Assembly: GCA_902806015.1 (NCBI GenBank)
Contig: CADCUZ010000116.1
Span: forward strand, 1-28,241
DNA length: 28,241 nucleotides
Direction of reading: 5' to 3'
Source of the DNA: an uncultured Rubrobacteraceae bacterium
GTDB taxonomy: Bacteria > Actinomycetota > Rubrobacteria > Rubrobacterales > Rubrobacteraceae
The notes below the pieces were generated by a model that did no database searches, had not been told where the DNA came from, and was given only the letters and a program-made list of their open reading frames with translations. Shown here piece by piece: positions 13,275 through 22,897 of this stretch. Position numbers and translations under genes: made by a program. Each line of letters starts with the position of its first letter. The stretch's first letter is position 1.

Positions 13275-15956
13275 ATGATATGCGAGAACTGCGGGGTGCG
13301 ACCGGCGAGCGTGCAGGTCTTCAAGCAGCAGGGCAACCAGCGGGGTGCGAGTTACCTTTGCACGCAGTGCGCGCGGCGGCTCGGCATGATCGGGGGCGGC
13401 GGACAGCAGGACCCGTTCGGGATGCTCCAGAATCTCATACAGCAGCAAAACCTGAACCCGGGGAGCCTCTTCGACTCGCTCTCGGGCGAGGCGCAGCAGG
13501 CCGTGATGCGTGCCCGCGAGGCGTCTGCGGGGACGACCCGCACGGCGGCCATCGGCACGGATCATTTGCTCGCTGGCATCGTGACCGGAGGGAACGTGGC
13601 GACGGAGGCCCTCGGACGGGCCGGCGCGGACGTGGAGGGCATGCGCTCGCGCTTTCGGGAGTACCGGGGTGACCCGGGCGAGGAGGTCTACACCTTCACG
13701 CCGAGCGCCAAGAGGGCGTTGCAGCTCTCCTTCGCCGCCGCGCGCCAGATGGGCGCGGGCCAGGTCGGGAGTGAGCACTTGCTGCTCGGGCTGCTCGGCG
13801 AGGGTGACGGGAACGCGTACCGGATCTTGCAGCAGCACGGGGCCAGCGACGCGGAGGCTCTCCGGCGTGAGATCCTGCGCCTCATGCAGCAGCGTGGCCA
13901 GCAGATGGGTCAGCAGGGCGGTATGCCTGGCGCGGCTGCCGGTGGTCCCGGCATGGGTGGCGGGCAGCAGGGGCCGCCCAGCAGCACGCCTACCCTCGAT
14001 CAGATCAGCAGGGACCTCACGCAGGCGGCCCGCGAGGGCGAGCTCGACCCGGTCATAGGCAGGGCTGAAGAGATAGCCCGCGTCGTGCGCATCCTCTCCA
14101 GACGCACCAAGAACAACCCGGTCCTTATCGGCGAGGCCGGCGTCGGCAAGACCGCCGTGGCGGAGGGCCTGGCCCAGCGCGTCGTCTCCGATGACATCCC
14201 CGAATCCTTGAAGGGCAAGCGCGTTCTCGCGCTCGACGTGGGCGGGCTCGTGGCCGGCACCCGCTTTCGTGGGGACTTCGAGGAGCGGATGCAGCAGATG
14301 CTCAAGGAGCTCCAGCAGGAAGAGAAGAACATCGTCCTGTTTATAGACGAGCTCCACACCATCGTCGGGGCCGGCGGGGCCGAGGGCGCGGTCAACGCGT
14401 CCAACATGCTCAAGCCCGCGCTCGCCCGGGGCGAGCTGCAGGTCGTCGGCGCTACCACACTCGACGAGTACCGCAAGCACGTCGAGAAGGACCCGGCGCT
14501 CGAGCGCCGCTTTCAGCCCGTGCTCGTGAACGAGCCGACCGTGGAAGAGACAGTCTCCATCCTCTTCGGCCTCCGCGACCGTTACGAGGCGCACCATCGG
14601 GTGCGCGTTTCCGATGAGGCGGTCGTGGCCGCCGCGCAGCTCGGCGACCGCTACATAACCGACCGCTTCCTGCCGGACAAGGCCATCGACCTGCTCGACG
14701 AGGCGGCGGCCGAGGTCAGGCTCCGCTCGACGGTGCCGCCCGTCGACGTCAAGCGCATAGAGGAGGAGATCTCCTCCCTGGAGCGCGAGAAGGACGACGC
14801 GGTGAGGGCCGAGGACTACGAGAAGGCCGCCGGTCTCAAGCAGCGCCAGGAGCAGCTCAGGGCGGAGCTGCGCGAGCAGCACGAGGGCTGGGCCGAAGGC
14901 CGCGAGACGAACGCCCCCGAGGTCACACGCGAGGACATCGCCCGCATACTCGAGGAGTGGACCGGCGTGCCGGCCACCAACATCGTCCAGGAGGAGGTCG
15001 AGAGGCTGCTGAACCTTGAGGGCGTGCTGCACGAGAGGGTGGTGGGCCAGGAGCAGGCCGTGGGCGTCGTCGCGGAGGCGATCCGCCGGGCGCGGGCCGG
15101 CATCAAGGACCCGAAGCGGCCCGTTGGCTCCTTTATCTTCCTAGGGCCCACCGGTGTCGGCAAGACCGAGCTCGCGCGGACGCTCGCCGAGTACCTCTTC
15201 GGCGAGGATGACGCCATGATCCGGATAGACATGTCCGAGTACCAGGAGAAGCACACGGTCTCCAGGCTTGTCGGCGCCCCTCCCGGCTACGTCGGCTACG
15301 ACGAGGCCGGGCAGCTCACGGAGAAGGTCAGGCGACGTCCGTACTCGGTCGTCCTGTTTGACGAGATCGAGAAGGCCCACCCGGACGTCTTCAACACCCT
15401 CTTGCAGGTGCTCGACGACGGGCGCCTCACGGACGCGCAGGGTCGGACGGTCAGCTTCGAGAACACGGTGATCATCATGACGAGCAACGTGGGCAGCCAG
15501 CACTTGGTGTCCACCAAACAGTTCGGCTTCACCTCCAACGACGGGGTGGACTTCCGGGAGACCGAGCGGCGGGCGCGAGAGGCGCTAGAGCGGGCCTTCA
15601 GGCCGGAGTTCCTCAACAGGGTCGACGAGATCATCGTCTTCCAGCCCCTGAGCAAGGAGGATGTGCTCCGGATCGTGGACATCATGCTTGCGCGGCTGAA
15701 CAAGCACCTCGAAAGCCAGCGCGCCCAGGTCGAGGTCACCCCCGCCGCCAAGGAGTTCCTCGCCGAGGAGGGCTACGACCCCAAGTTCGGCGGGCGACCG
15801 CTCGCCAGGGCCATAAGGCGGTTCATAGAGAACCCGCTCTCCAGCCGCATAATCGGTGGCGAGTTCGACCCCGACGACACCATCGTAGTGGACCGCCCGG
15901 ACGACGGTCGCGACGGACTCACCTTCGAGACGAAGGTGCCCGCGGCGCAGCGGTAG
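13275..15956 (+). CDS. clpC: ClpC-type AAA+ chaperone with N-terminal zinc motif
   Basis: An 893-residue HSP100 unfoldase that feeds substrates to ClpP. Domain order: a four-cysteine zinc motif (CENC at residues 3-6, CTQC at 29-32); the Clp N-domain double repeat (~60-200); AAA-1 with Walker A GEAGVGKT (~residue 286) and FIDELHTI; a middle region with a UVR-like segment ([16 protein letters not shown]); AAA-2 with GPTGVGKT (~residue 624) and [17 protein letters not shown]; and the C-terminal D2-small domain ([13 protein letters not shown]). The zinc motif is typical of ClpE, whereas the full N-domain is typical of ClpC, so this is a mixed architecture. The start is ATG at 13275 with GGGAGG upstream. 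It has its own promoter, a palindrome at the start site and a strong terminator, so it is a single-gene, probably stress-controlled unit. Confidence 0.92.
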   Translation: MICENCGVRPASVQVFKQQGNQRGASYLCTQCARRLGMIGGGGQQDPFGMLQNLIQQQNLNPGSLFDSLSGEAQQAVMRAREASAGTTRTAAIGTDHLLAGIVTGGNVATEALGRAGADVEGMRSRFREYRGDPGEEVYTFTPSAKRALQLSFAAARQMGAGQVGSEHLLLGLLGEGDGNAYRILQQHGASDAEALRREILRLMQQRGQQMGQQGGMPGAAAGGPGMGGGQQGPPSSTPTLDQISRDLTQAAREGELDPVIGRAEEIARVVRILSRRTKNNPVLIGEAGVGKTAVAEGLAQRVVSDDIPESLKGKRVLALDVGGLVAGTRFRGDFEERMQQMLKELQQEEKNIVLFIDELHTIVGAGGAEGAVNASNMLKPALARGELQVVGATTLDEYRKHVEKDPALERRFQPVLVNEPTVEETVSILFGLRDRYEAHHRVRVSDEAVVAAAQLGDRYITDRFLPDKAIDLLDEAAAEVRLRSTVPPVDVKRIEEEISSLEREKDDAVRAEDYEKAAGLKQRQEQLRAELREQHEGWAEGRETNAPEVTREDIARILEEWTGVPATNIVQEEVERLLNLEGVLHERVVGQEQAVGVVAEAIRRARAGIKDPKRPVGSFIFLGPTGVGKTELARTLAEYLFGEDDAMIRIDMSEYQEKHTVSRLVGAPPGYVGYDEAGQLTEKVRRRPYSVVLFDEIEKAHPDVFNTLLQVLDDGRLTDAQGRTVSFENTVIIMTSNVGSQHLVSTKQFGFTSNDGVDFRETERRAREALERAFRPEFLNRVDEIIVFQPLSKEDVLRIVDIMLARLNKHLESQRAQVEVTPAAKEFLAEEGYDPKFGGRPLARAIRRFIENPLSSRIIGGEFDPDDTIVVDRPDDGRDGLTFETKVPAAQR

Positions 15957-15979
15957 GTCAGGCCTATCGACCGACACCC

Positions 15980-16015
15980 AAGGGCCCCCGGATCCGGGGG
16001 CCCTTCCCGTTTTTT
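15980..16015 (+). terminator. Rho-independent terminator of clpC
   Basis: An 11-bp G/C stem (AAGGGCCCCCG and its complement around central GATC; 15980-16005), followed by CCCG and six T (16010-16015). It begins 24 bases after the stop codon. Confidence 0.9.
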
Positions 16016-16212
16016 CTCCCCGGCCCGGCCGTGGGGGCGGGGTGAGGTTTCAGGACCCGTTCGGGTGCCCGGGTCGGACGGCGGCGGCGCGGAGCGGCGG
16101 GTTCTCGGGATTTACCGGGCCTTGGGCGGTTACGTAGCGGCGTCTCCCGGCGCGATGTTAGGCTTTTCGCCATGGATGGGTTTCGGAAGGATTTCTCGGG
16201 CGGAGCGCGGCC

Positions 16213-16848
16213 GTGCTTGGTGGCGCGGTCGCGGAGCTCATGTCCGCGTGCGAGGGGGTTGACGGCGGGGCCGTGGGCACGAGCGTCGAGCACGTTTCCG
16301 AACGTCCGGTGCGAGCTGAACCTCGAGGCCTTGCGAGGGACTTACGTTGTGGGATCCGGCTAGAAGACCCGCCCCCGCCGGGTTGGCCCGAAGGGCTGAG
16401 GGTTCCGACCTTCGTCCCCGGGCGGGCGATCTGCGCAGGGTAGAAGACGCTTTCTGGGACGCGTGGGACGTCCGCGCGGCAACTTCGAACGGTTCGTCGG
16501 GATTACGGAGAACGAAAACTCCGATCCCTCGCTGTGGTTCCTGGCGGCGGACGGTGAGGAGATCGCGACCACCGTACTCCGCAAGACGGTGGCCGGGGAG
16601 GGGTGGATGGATGTCGTGGACGTTAGGCGCTCGTGGCGGGGTTGGAGATTGGAGCCCGCGCTGTCGTTGCGGCACGCTTTTGGCGAGTACCGTCGACGCG
16701 GAGTCCCTAAGGTGGGGCTCGGTGTGGACGCCCGGAGCACGACGGGGCCTCGCGGCCCTACGGGCGGGCCGGGATGCACGTCGCGAGCAGCTACGTCGTC
16801 TACCAGATGCAGCTGCGGCCGGGGGGCGCCGGTTTTACGGTGGAATAG
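16213..16848 (+). pseudogene. Decayed GNAT acetyltransferase
   Basis: Acetyltransferase-like pieces lie in order but in several frames. They are AELMSACEGVDGGAVGTSVE; PPPGWPEGLRVPTFVPGRDL; DPSLWFLAADGEEIA, then WMDVVDVRRSWRGW and LSLRHAFGEYRRRGVPKVGL (the acetyl-CoA-binding region, where the usual Arg/Gln-x-x-Gly-x-Gly loop is damaged to WRGWRLE); and RAGMHVASSYVVYQMQLRPG, the usual GNAT ending, before TAG at 16846-16848. At least two frameshifts are needed to join them. The layout suggests a tandem GNAT protein. The stretch 16016-16212 before it holds no gene I can support. Confidence 0.5.
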
Positions 16849-17036
16849 GGGCCGTTACGGCCTTTCCGAGCGGTTTGGGGGCTGTTAACATCCGGCCTGT
16901 GTGTCGTGGGTCCTTCGGGGCGCATCCGACCGTGGCTTCGAGGCTGGGAAGGGTTGTTGAGCGGTGAGCGAGGCGTTGTCCATCAGGGGTGCGTCCCCCG
17001 CGGCGTCGCGTGAGTGCTTCCGTCGGGGGATCTGAG

Positions 17037-18857
17037 ATGCGCGGTGCCGGTCTCGGCCGTTTGCTGGGGCACCTGCGGCGGGGGGCGGCAGCGTACGGGG
17101 TGTTGCTGATCTCGCTCCTGCTCACGGCGCTCGCCTGGTACTACGTGCGCGACACGGTCGAGGCGCATAACCGCGTGCGCTTCAACGAGACGGTGAGGGC
17201 CACCCAGGCGGCGGTGGGCCGCCGCACCGACGACTACCTGGACGCGATGTTCGGCGCTCGCGGCCTTGTCCTCGCCAGCGACTCGGTCGACCCCCGTGAG
17301 TGGGAGGAGTACGTGAAGGGCGTCGAGCCGGGGAGCCGCCTCGGGGGCCTTCAGGCGCTCGCCTTCGCGGAGCGCGTGGAGCCCTCCGAGCGGGAGGCCT
17401 TCGTCCGGAGCATGAAAGAAGAAGGGCTGCCGGGGCTGTGGCCCGACCTCGACCCTGGCGGGGAGCGCGACGTCTACTTCCCGGTAAGCCTCACCGCGCC
17501 CGTCAACGAGGCGAACCGCGAGATGTTCGGGCGCGACGATTACCCTTACACCGTCTACCGGGCCGCCATGGACCGGGCACGGGACGCCGGCTCGCCGCAG
17601 GCGACGGAGACCACTTACGTGCTCACGGAGAACCCGCCGGGGGCGAACGCCGATCTCGCCCGGCTGCAGGGCTTTTTCGTGTACCTGCCGGTCTACGAGG
17701 CGGGCGAGCCCGCCGGGACCGTCGCCGAGCGTCGGCAGGCCCTGCAAGGGTTCGTCGTCGGGGTTTTCAGGAGGGACGGCCTGCTCGACGCCGTCTTCGA
17801 GGCCGGTTTCGACCCGGCCATAGACTTCGAGGTATACGACGGGCCGGACGTGGAGTCGAGCTCCCTGCTGTACGACGCGGACGGGATAAAGCGGGTCAGT
17901 GCGGGGGGGGACGAGCTGTTCACCTCGCAGCGCCGGATCGCGGTTGCCGGGCGCGACTGGAGCCTGTACTTCGCCACTTTGCCGCGCTTCGAGAAAGGCG
18001 CCCAGAGCAACCTGCCCCTCTTGGTCCTGGCGGCGGGTTTGGGGGTGAGCCTGCTGCTCTTCGGCATCTCCTGGATGCTCGTGCGCAGCCGCCTGCGCGC
18101 GGAGAGGGCGAGCGAGGACCTCGAGGACGTCAACCGGGAGCTCGAAGGGACCAACCGGGAGCTAGAGGCCTTCTCGTACTCCGTCTCCCACGACCTGCGG
18201 GCGCCGCTGCGCACGGTAGACGGCTTCTCCCAGATCCTCGCCGAGGACTATGGCGACAGGCTCGACGATGAGGGCTTGGACTACCTGGCGCGGGTGCGGA
18301 CGGCGAGCCGGCACATGGCGGAGCTCATAGACGACTTGCTCGACCTCTCGAGGGTCGGCCGGAGGCCCCTACGGCGCGAGACCGTGGACCTGAGCGCGCT
18401 CGCGTTCGGCATCGCGGAGGACCTGAAAAGGGCCGAGCCGGAGCGGGAGGTGGATTTCGTGGTCGAGGGCGGCGTCACGGCCAGGGGCGACGTGGGCCTG
18501 CTCAAGGCGGCGCTGGAGAACCTGCTCGGGAACGCCTGGAAGTTCACCTCCAGGGAGCCGCGGGCCACCATCCGCTTCGGCGCCTCGGGGGGGGCCTACT
18601 ACGTCTCCGACGACGGGGCGGGCTTCGACGAAGCCTACAAGGACAAGCTTTTCGGGGCCTTCCAGCGGCTGCACAGGCCGGAGGAGTTCGAGGGGACGGG
18701 GATAGGCCTGGCGACGGTGGCGAGGATCGTGCACCGCCACGGCGGCGAGGTGTGGGCCGAGGGGGCGGTGGGGGAGGGCGCCACCTTCTTCTTCACGCTC
18801 GGCGGCAGGGACCGGCCGTCTGACGAGGCCTCCGTCAAGAAGAGGGAGCCGGCGTGA
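17037..18857 (+). CDS. CHASE-domain sensor histidine kinase
   Basis: A 606-residue membrane sensor kinase. A first membrane helix (AYGVLLISLLLTALAWYYV) precedes an extracytoplasmic CHASE-type domain (~45-310). This contains FGARGLVLASDSVDPREW, LQALAFAERVE and the end segment VAGRDWSLYFATLP; CHASE domains bind small ligands such as cytokinin-like compounds. A second helix (LPLLVLAAGLGVSLLLFGISW) leads through a coiled-coil (NRELEGTNRELEAFS) to the HisKA dimer with phospho-His in SYSVSHDLRAPLR (~residue 385). The ATPase domain follows with NLLGNAWKFT, SDDGAGFD and GTGIGLATV. I prefer ATG 17037 (GGGGGAT upstream) over GTG 16989. The stop overlaps the start of a broken response-regulator gene (GTGA), so this was a two-gene operon and the kinase now lacks its obvious partner. 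Confidence 0.85.
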   Translation: MRGAGLGRLLGHLRRGAAAYGVLLISLLLTALAWYYVRDTVEAHNRVRFNETVRATQAAVGRRTDDYLDAMFGARGLVLASDSVDPREWEEYVKGVEPGSRLGGLQALAFAERVEPSEREAFVRSMKEEGLPGLWPDLDPGGERDVYFPVSLTAPVNEANREMFGRDDYPYTVYRAAMDRARDAGSPQATETTYVLTENPPGANADLARLQGFFVYLPVYEAGEPAGTVAERRQALQGFVVGVFRRDGLLDAVFEAGFDPAIDFEVYDGPDVESSSLLYDADGIKRVSAGGDELFTSQRRIAVAGRDWSLYFATLPRFEKGAQSNLPLLVLAAGLGVSLLLFGISWMLVRSRLRAERASEDLEDVNRELEGTNRELEAFSYSVSHDLRAPLRTVDGFSQILAEDYGDRLDDEGLDYLARVRTASRHMAELIDDLLDLSRVGRRPLRRETVDLSALAFGIAEDLKRAEPEREVDFVVEGGVTARGDVGLLKAALENLLGNAWKFTSREPRATIRFGASGGAYYVSDDGAGFDEAYKDKLFGAFQRLHRPEEFEGTGIGLATVARIVHRHGGEVWAEGAVGEGATFFFTLGGRDRPSDEASVKKREPA

Positions 18858-19180
18858 CGGTAGCGGGTGTCCCCGTGCGCTCGCTGCTCGTCGAGGACTG
18901 CGGGAACGATGCCATGCTCCTGCTGGGTGAACTAAGGCGGGGTGGCTACGGGCCCGTCCACGAGCGAGCGGGTCTTTACACGCCGGAGAGCATGGAGCGG
19001 GCGCTTGGAGAGGCCTCGGCCCGCGGGAATCCTTCGAGGTGGTCGTCTCGGGCTACTACATGTCCCGCTCCTACGGCTTCAGGTCTCAGGCCTTGTGGCA
19101 GGGAGCGTGCCTGTTGGCGCGGCCCGAGTCTACGGGCAGGTTCAGAAATTTCCGGGGCGGAAGGACGCTTTCCGGTAGTG
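18854..19180 (+). pseudogene. Broken response-regulator receiver gene
   Basis: GTG 18854 overlaps the kinase stop. The start reads VRSLLVEDCGNDAMLLLGEL, then RRGGYGPVHERAG and TPESMERALGE, a normal receiver-domain beginning with the acidic pocket (E-D). After a frameshift near 19020-19030 the next piece is ESFEVVVSGYYMSRS. The usual phospho-acceptor Asp at V-V-x-S-D-Y-x-M is Gly here. The rest of the domain (T/S and K sites) is not recognisable. I read it as a dead partner of the kinase, also lacking an output domain. Confidence 0.6.
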
Positions 19181-19255
19181 GCGCTAGGCGGCAGGGGTTG
19201 AGGCCTCTAGGTCCCGTCGGTGCTGGAAACGGCCGCTCACGACCCCTGGCGCCTC

Positions 19256-20467
19256 CTAGGCCACGAACCGCCAGCTCACGAAGAGGGCGCAGAAGACCAG
19301 TGAGAGGGCGGTGCTGAGGGCGAGGCCGGTGACGAAGACGGGCCGGTTTCTCGCGAGGAGGCCCAGCACTATGAAGAGCGGAAAGGCGACCAGGACGTAG
19401 CGCGGGGCGCCCATTAGGGGGCTCTGGGGCGTGCCGAAGAGAGCGGCAGGGAGGACGAGCAGGAAGGCGTAGAGGGCGAGGTCCGGCGGCAGGTCCCGTA
19501 GACCCGCCAGCAGGATCGCGAGGGCGAAGAGGAAGAAGAGGAGATTGTAGAAATTGGAGGCCCCTGCCAGGTGGTCGGCGAGATTCGCCAGGGAGGGGTC
19601 GGACCACAACCCCGGGTCGAGCAAACGCCCGACGCCCTCGACCGCCGCTTGCCAGGCCTTGGCGGCGGTGGCGAGGGGCCCGGCCGGCTCCCGGCCCCAC
19701 TTCTGCTGGTCCGTGTAGAACAAGAGCGGGCCGCCGAATCGCAGCCAGAGGTAGGCGGCGTAGGCGACGAGTCCCGAGGGGGCGAGCGCCAGGTAGAGGC
19801 CGCGCCAGCGGTATAGATCCTTGTTACGGAACCACTCGTAGGCTAAAGGGGCGAGCAGGAAGACCCCGACGTTGCGCGTCGCCGTGGCGAGGCCGGCGAG
19901 CAGGCAGGCAAGGAAGAGGTCCTTTCTGACACGGGCCGCCCACAAAGCGCCGGCTGAGAGGGCGAGAAAGAGGCTCTCCGTGTAGGCCGCGTTCAGGAAG
20001 AAAGCCGTCGGGAAGAAGGCCAGGGCGAGGACTGCCCCCCGGGCCACACCCGCGTCCCAGCCGTCCTCGGCGATGCGGTAGACGAAGAAAAGGGCGAAGG
20101 GCAGCGCCATGAGCGAGATCATGGGCCCCCACACCGAGAGGGCGCCCCACGAAACGGGGCCACCGAAGAGTTCTGCGAAAGATCTCATCAGGAGCGGGTA
20201 GAGGGGAAAGAAGGCGGGGGAGACCTGCTCAGGCGGCCGCAGGTAACCGCCCGCCGCCAGCGCGACGTAGTGCTCCCCGTCCCAGTGCGACCAGAGGCCC
20301 ATCCTGCCGAACGGCACGTCCATGGTTACCGTCTGGAAGCGCGAAACCGGCACGACGCTGGCGAACAGGGACCCGGCGACGAGGTAGAGCAGACGGCTAG
20401 CGCCCCACACGAGCAGCACGAACAGGAGACCCTCCCGCTTCGTCGTCTCCTCCTTCGGGTACGCCAT
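19256..20467 (-). CDS. PIG-V-like membrane mannosyltransferase (GT-C)
   Basis: A 403-residue protein with about nine membrane helices. The first outer loop carries WSHWDGEHYVALAAGGYL, followed by SPAFFPLYPLLMR. The W-D-x-x-x-Y and F-P-L-Y-P pattern is typical of the PIG-V / DUF-type glycosyltransferases that use polyprenyl-phosphate sugars at the outer face of the membrane; the Asp is the expected catalytic residue. Later helices include FFPTAFFLNAAYTESLFLAL, also typical of this family. The start is ATG at 20465-20467, downstream of a TATAAT box, although the frame stays open to 20536. It probably adds mannose to a lipid or protein of the envelope. Its co-directional neighbour is another GT-C-like protein, but it has its own promoter. 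Confidence 0.8.
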   Translation of the reverse strand: MAYPKEETTKREGLLFVLLVWGASRLLYLVAGSLFASVVPVSRFQTVTMDVPFGRMGLWSHWDGEHYVALAAGGYLRPPEQVSPAFFPLYPLLMRSFAELFGGPVSWGALSVWGPMISLMALPFALFFVYRIAEDGWDAGVARGAVLALAFFPTAFFLNAAYTESLFLALSAGALWAARVRKDLFLACLLAGLATATRNVGVFLLAPLAYEWFRNKDLYRWRGLYLALAPSGLVAYAAYLWLRFGGPLLFYTDQQKWGREPAGPLATAAKAWQAAVEGVGRLLDPGLWSDPSLANLADHLAGASNFYNLLFFLFALAILLAGLRDLPPDLALYAFLLVLPAALFGTPQSPLMGAPRYVLVAFPLFIVLGLLARNRPVFVTGLALSTALSLVFCALFVSWRFVA

Positions 20468-20516
20468 TTTCCGCCCGGAATCGGTGTTGGAACCTCGGCG
20501 GTGGGCCGCCCCGCGC

Positions 20517-20546
20517 ATTATAGCGAGGGTGGCCACCAGCTATCAG
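20517..20546 (-). promoter_or_regulatory. Promoter of the PIG-V-like gene
   Basis: On the minus strand CTGATA (20541-20546), 18 bp, then a perfect TATAAT (20517-20522). The start of transcription would be near 20510, which excludes translation starts further upstream. Confidence 0.55.
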
Positions 20547-20655
20547 CCGTCGGCTTCCGGCTCTGGGAGAACATCATCCTGACCGAAAACCCAGCGCGCT
20601 CTGCCGCGGGTAGCGCCTGTGGCGTCGTGCATCGCGGGAACGTTGCCGGGCGGGC

Positions 20656-22731
20656 TCAGGTGTTGCGGGGCTCGAAGATGATAACGCTCGGGTTCTGGTA
20701 GGCCGTCTTGTAGAGGTCTTTTCGTTGGGCGAAGGGGAGCCAGCTCACGCCAGGGTAGCGCTTGTGGAAGACTACGTACCGGACGTCGTTCTCCCGCATG
20801 ATGCGCCGGGTCTTCTCCCCGTCGGGGTGCCTGAGTACCCACAGGGCGTCCCAGAGGGGGCCGGCACCGAAGGGGGGGAGGTCCCTCGCGCGCCGGATGC
20901 GGCTGGCGTCGTAGGACTGCATCTCCGTGTAGCCGCCCATCGCCAGCATCCCGCGGCTCGGGACGTAGTCGAGGTAGGGCGTGGCCACGATGCCGCCGCC
21001 GGTGTTGTTCTCGCCGAGCCAGGCACCGGCGGCGGCTACCTCGGGCGTGGCCGGCCTGTCCTTCGGACGCTCGCTCGGGCCGGCCGCCGCTTCCAGGTTG
21101 CGCGTCGTCTGGACCACCAGCAGTCCCGCCGAGAGGAGAGCCGCTAGCAGGGTAGCCGCGAGGGTCGTGCGCGACGCCGTGAGGCGCGGCGTCGCGCGCA
21201 GGAGCAGCACGAGCGCCGGGGCCGCAAGAAGGGCCAGGGGCGCGCCGAGGTCGCGGTCGAAGCGGTCCGGGAAGCCGCTGTAGCTCGTCTGGCTCCCGAC
21301 GAAGAGGAGCGCGGCCCAGGCGAGCAGGGTAAGGTGCGCCAGCCTCGCCGGGACGTTGCCGTTCGTGCGGTTCGGGGCCAGCACCAGCGCTCCGAAGAGG
21401 CCGAGCCATAAGACGGGCGCCGTGATGGTCACGAGGAGGTACGTAGGGGGGTTGGCCGGCTTGGTGCCTATCGCCATCGCCACCGCCTCGCCGCCCCGAC
21501 CGGTCTCGGAGTCGCCGAGGAGTCCCGCCACGAGGTCGGGCAGGTCGTAGGTGTCCCAGGCGAAGGCCGCGGCGAGCACGAAGAGGAGGGCGAGCGAGGC
21601 CAGCAGCCCCAGCCCGGTCCTGCGGTGGCGCAGAATCAGGTAAGGCAGGAAAAACAGGGTGACCCCGGCGAGCAGCACGGCCATCGCGTAGCCCGCGATC
21701 TGGTGGTAGAAGACCGCCGAGGAGCCGAGCAGGGCAAGGAGCACGCCGGCCCGGATCGTCGGGGTGGCGTAGACCCCGATCAGGGCCGCCACCGCTACGA
21801 TGATGATGATCTGCTCCCCCACGAAGTTCGGGTAACGGGCCTCGACGAAGTGCAGGTAAGCCCCGCCCAGCACGGGCCCGGACAGGAACGCGGCGGCCAC
21901 GCCGACCGACGGGCCCCACAGCCGCGCCGCGAGCGCGTAGCTCGACAGCGAGGTCAGGGCGAGCAAGGCTGGGGCGAGGGCGGGAAAGAGGGCCATCGGC
22001 TCCAGCCCGCTTAGGTTCGAGATCATCGCGGAGAGCGCGTGGAAGCCGGGCGGGTAGAGCATGAACGACTCGGTAGAGCCGTCCCTCGCCATCATGCCAG
22101 TCATGATCGCGTGCTCGTAGCGGTCCACCCCCCGTGGGAAGGGCCAGCCGTTGACCAGGGGCCCGAGGTACCCCCGCGCGAGCGCCAGCACGAGCGCCAC
22201 TGATAGCAAACCGTAAACGATCGCAGGCGACACCTCCTCGCCTGCCTCCAACGGCCCCGCGTCCGTGTCGCCCCTCCGGCGGAGGGAGAGCCAGTAGAGT
22301 ACGCCCGAGAGGACTACGAGGGCCGCCACCGGGACCATTGCCCAACCCCCGGCCGGAAAACCGAAAAACACGCCGAGTGCCAGCAGCAGCGCCAGGCACA
22401 GCGGCACGAGCGTCGCTACGTCCGGTGGCGGGGGAAGCGGGGCCAGGGGACCCGACGATCCCTTCGCCGGCCCGAACAGGAGCCGGGCGGTGAGCCCGGC
22501 GCAGAACACAAGGACCACGGAGGTTACGGAGACCGCCGTGGTGACGCCCGTGCCGAAGAGGCTTGCGAGGATGAGGGACGTGGCCGGGACGAGGGTCACG
22601 GAGAGGGCAATCGTGTAGGCGAGGCGTTCGGCGAGGTCCTCGGTGGCGGCTAGGCACCTCGCCCAGAAGTAGCCGGGGATGAGACCGACCAGGAGGGCCA
22701 CGGGGACGCCCCGGATCAGGTCCAGCAGCAC
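20656..22731 (-). CDS. Large polytopic membrane protein, GT-C-like
   Basis: A 691-residue protein with about 13-15 membrane helices, then a soluble C-terminal domain of ~150 residues after the last helix (LLAALLSAGLLVVQTT). A luminal-type loop has FPRGVDRYEHAIMTGMMARD, followed by YPPGFHALSAM, an acidic-loop pattern expected of GT-C glycosyltransferases. The end domain contains AGAWLGENNTGGGIVATPYL and NDVRYVVFHKRYPG, the alpha/beta module often seen after membrane helices in such proteins. I do not recognise a named family. The start is GTG at 22729-22731 with GGGGGGCG upstream. It neighbours the PIG-V-like gene and a divergent sulfatase, so a role in envelope glycan assembly is plausible but unproven. 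Confidence 0.75.
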   Translation of the reverse strand: MLLDLIRGVPVALLVGLIPGYFWARCLAATEDLAERLAYTIALSVTLVPATSLILASLFGTGVTTAVSVTSVVLVFCAGLTARLLFGPAKGSSGPLAPLPPPPDVATLVPLCLALLLALGVFFGFPAGGWAMVPVAALVVLSGVLYWLSLRRRGDTDAGPLEAGEEVSPAIVYGLLSVALVLALARGYLGPLVNGWPFPRGVDRYEHAIMTGMMARDGSTESFMLYPPGFHALSAMISNLSGLEPMALFPALAPALLALTSLSSYALAARLWGPSVGVAAAFLSGPVLGGAYLHFVEARYPNFVGEQIIIIVAVAALIGVYATPTIRAGVLLALLGSSAVFYHQIAGYAMAVLLAGVTLFFLPYLILRHRRTGLGLLASLALLFVLAAAFAWDTYDLPDLVAGLLGDSETGRGGEAVAMAIGTKPANPPTYLLVTITAPVLWLGLFGALVLAPNRTNGNVPARLAHLTLLAWAALLFVGSQTSYSGFPDRFDRDLGAPLALLAAPALVLLLRATPRLTASRTTLAATLLAALLSAGLLVVQTTRNLEAAAGPSERPKDRPATPEVAAAGAWLGENNTGGGIVATPYLDYVPSRGMLAMGGYTEMQSYDASRIRRARDLPPFGAGPLWDALWVLRHPDGEKTRRIMRENDVRYVVFHKRYPGVSWLPFAQRKDLYKTAYQNPSVIIFEPRNT

Positions 22732-22773
22732 CCGACGCCCCCCGCGCTCGCTACCATCTCGGCATCCTGGAAG

Positions 22774-22821
22774 TGGACTCGCACATCATCAGAATGTATA
22801 ACAGAGTTTTTGGTTCTGATG
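22774..22821 (+). promoter_or_regulatory. Sulfatase promoter inside an inverted repeat
   Basis: TGGACT (22774-22779), 17 bp, TATAAC (22797-22802). The -10 lies in the loop of a perfect 8-bp inverted repeat, CATCAGAA (22787-22794) and TTCTGATG (22814-22821). This A/T-rich island in otherwise G/C-rich DNA separates the two divergent genes and could be an operator. Confidence 0.5.
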
Positions 22822-22897
22822 GGGGGCGCGGCCGCAAGACGCGTGCGCGAGCGCCCCGAAGGGTACGAGGGCGGTACGTAGGCGGCCACCGGGCCGC

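Noticed and set aside
13161..15032. Long open frame on the minus strand opposite the clpC-like gene
   Set aside because: It is the G/C-driven shadow of the chaperone frame, with no family similarity and no binding site.
20543..22657. 704-codon Arg/Pro-rich frame overlapping the GT-C-like protein
   Set aside because: Out-of-frame reading. The alternative frame gives clean membrane helices and a good start.
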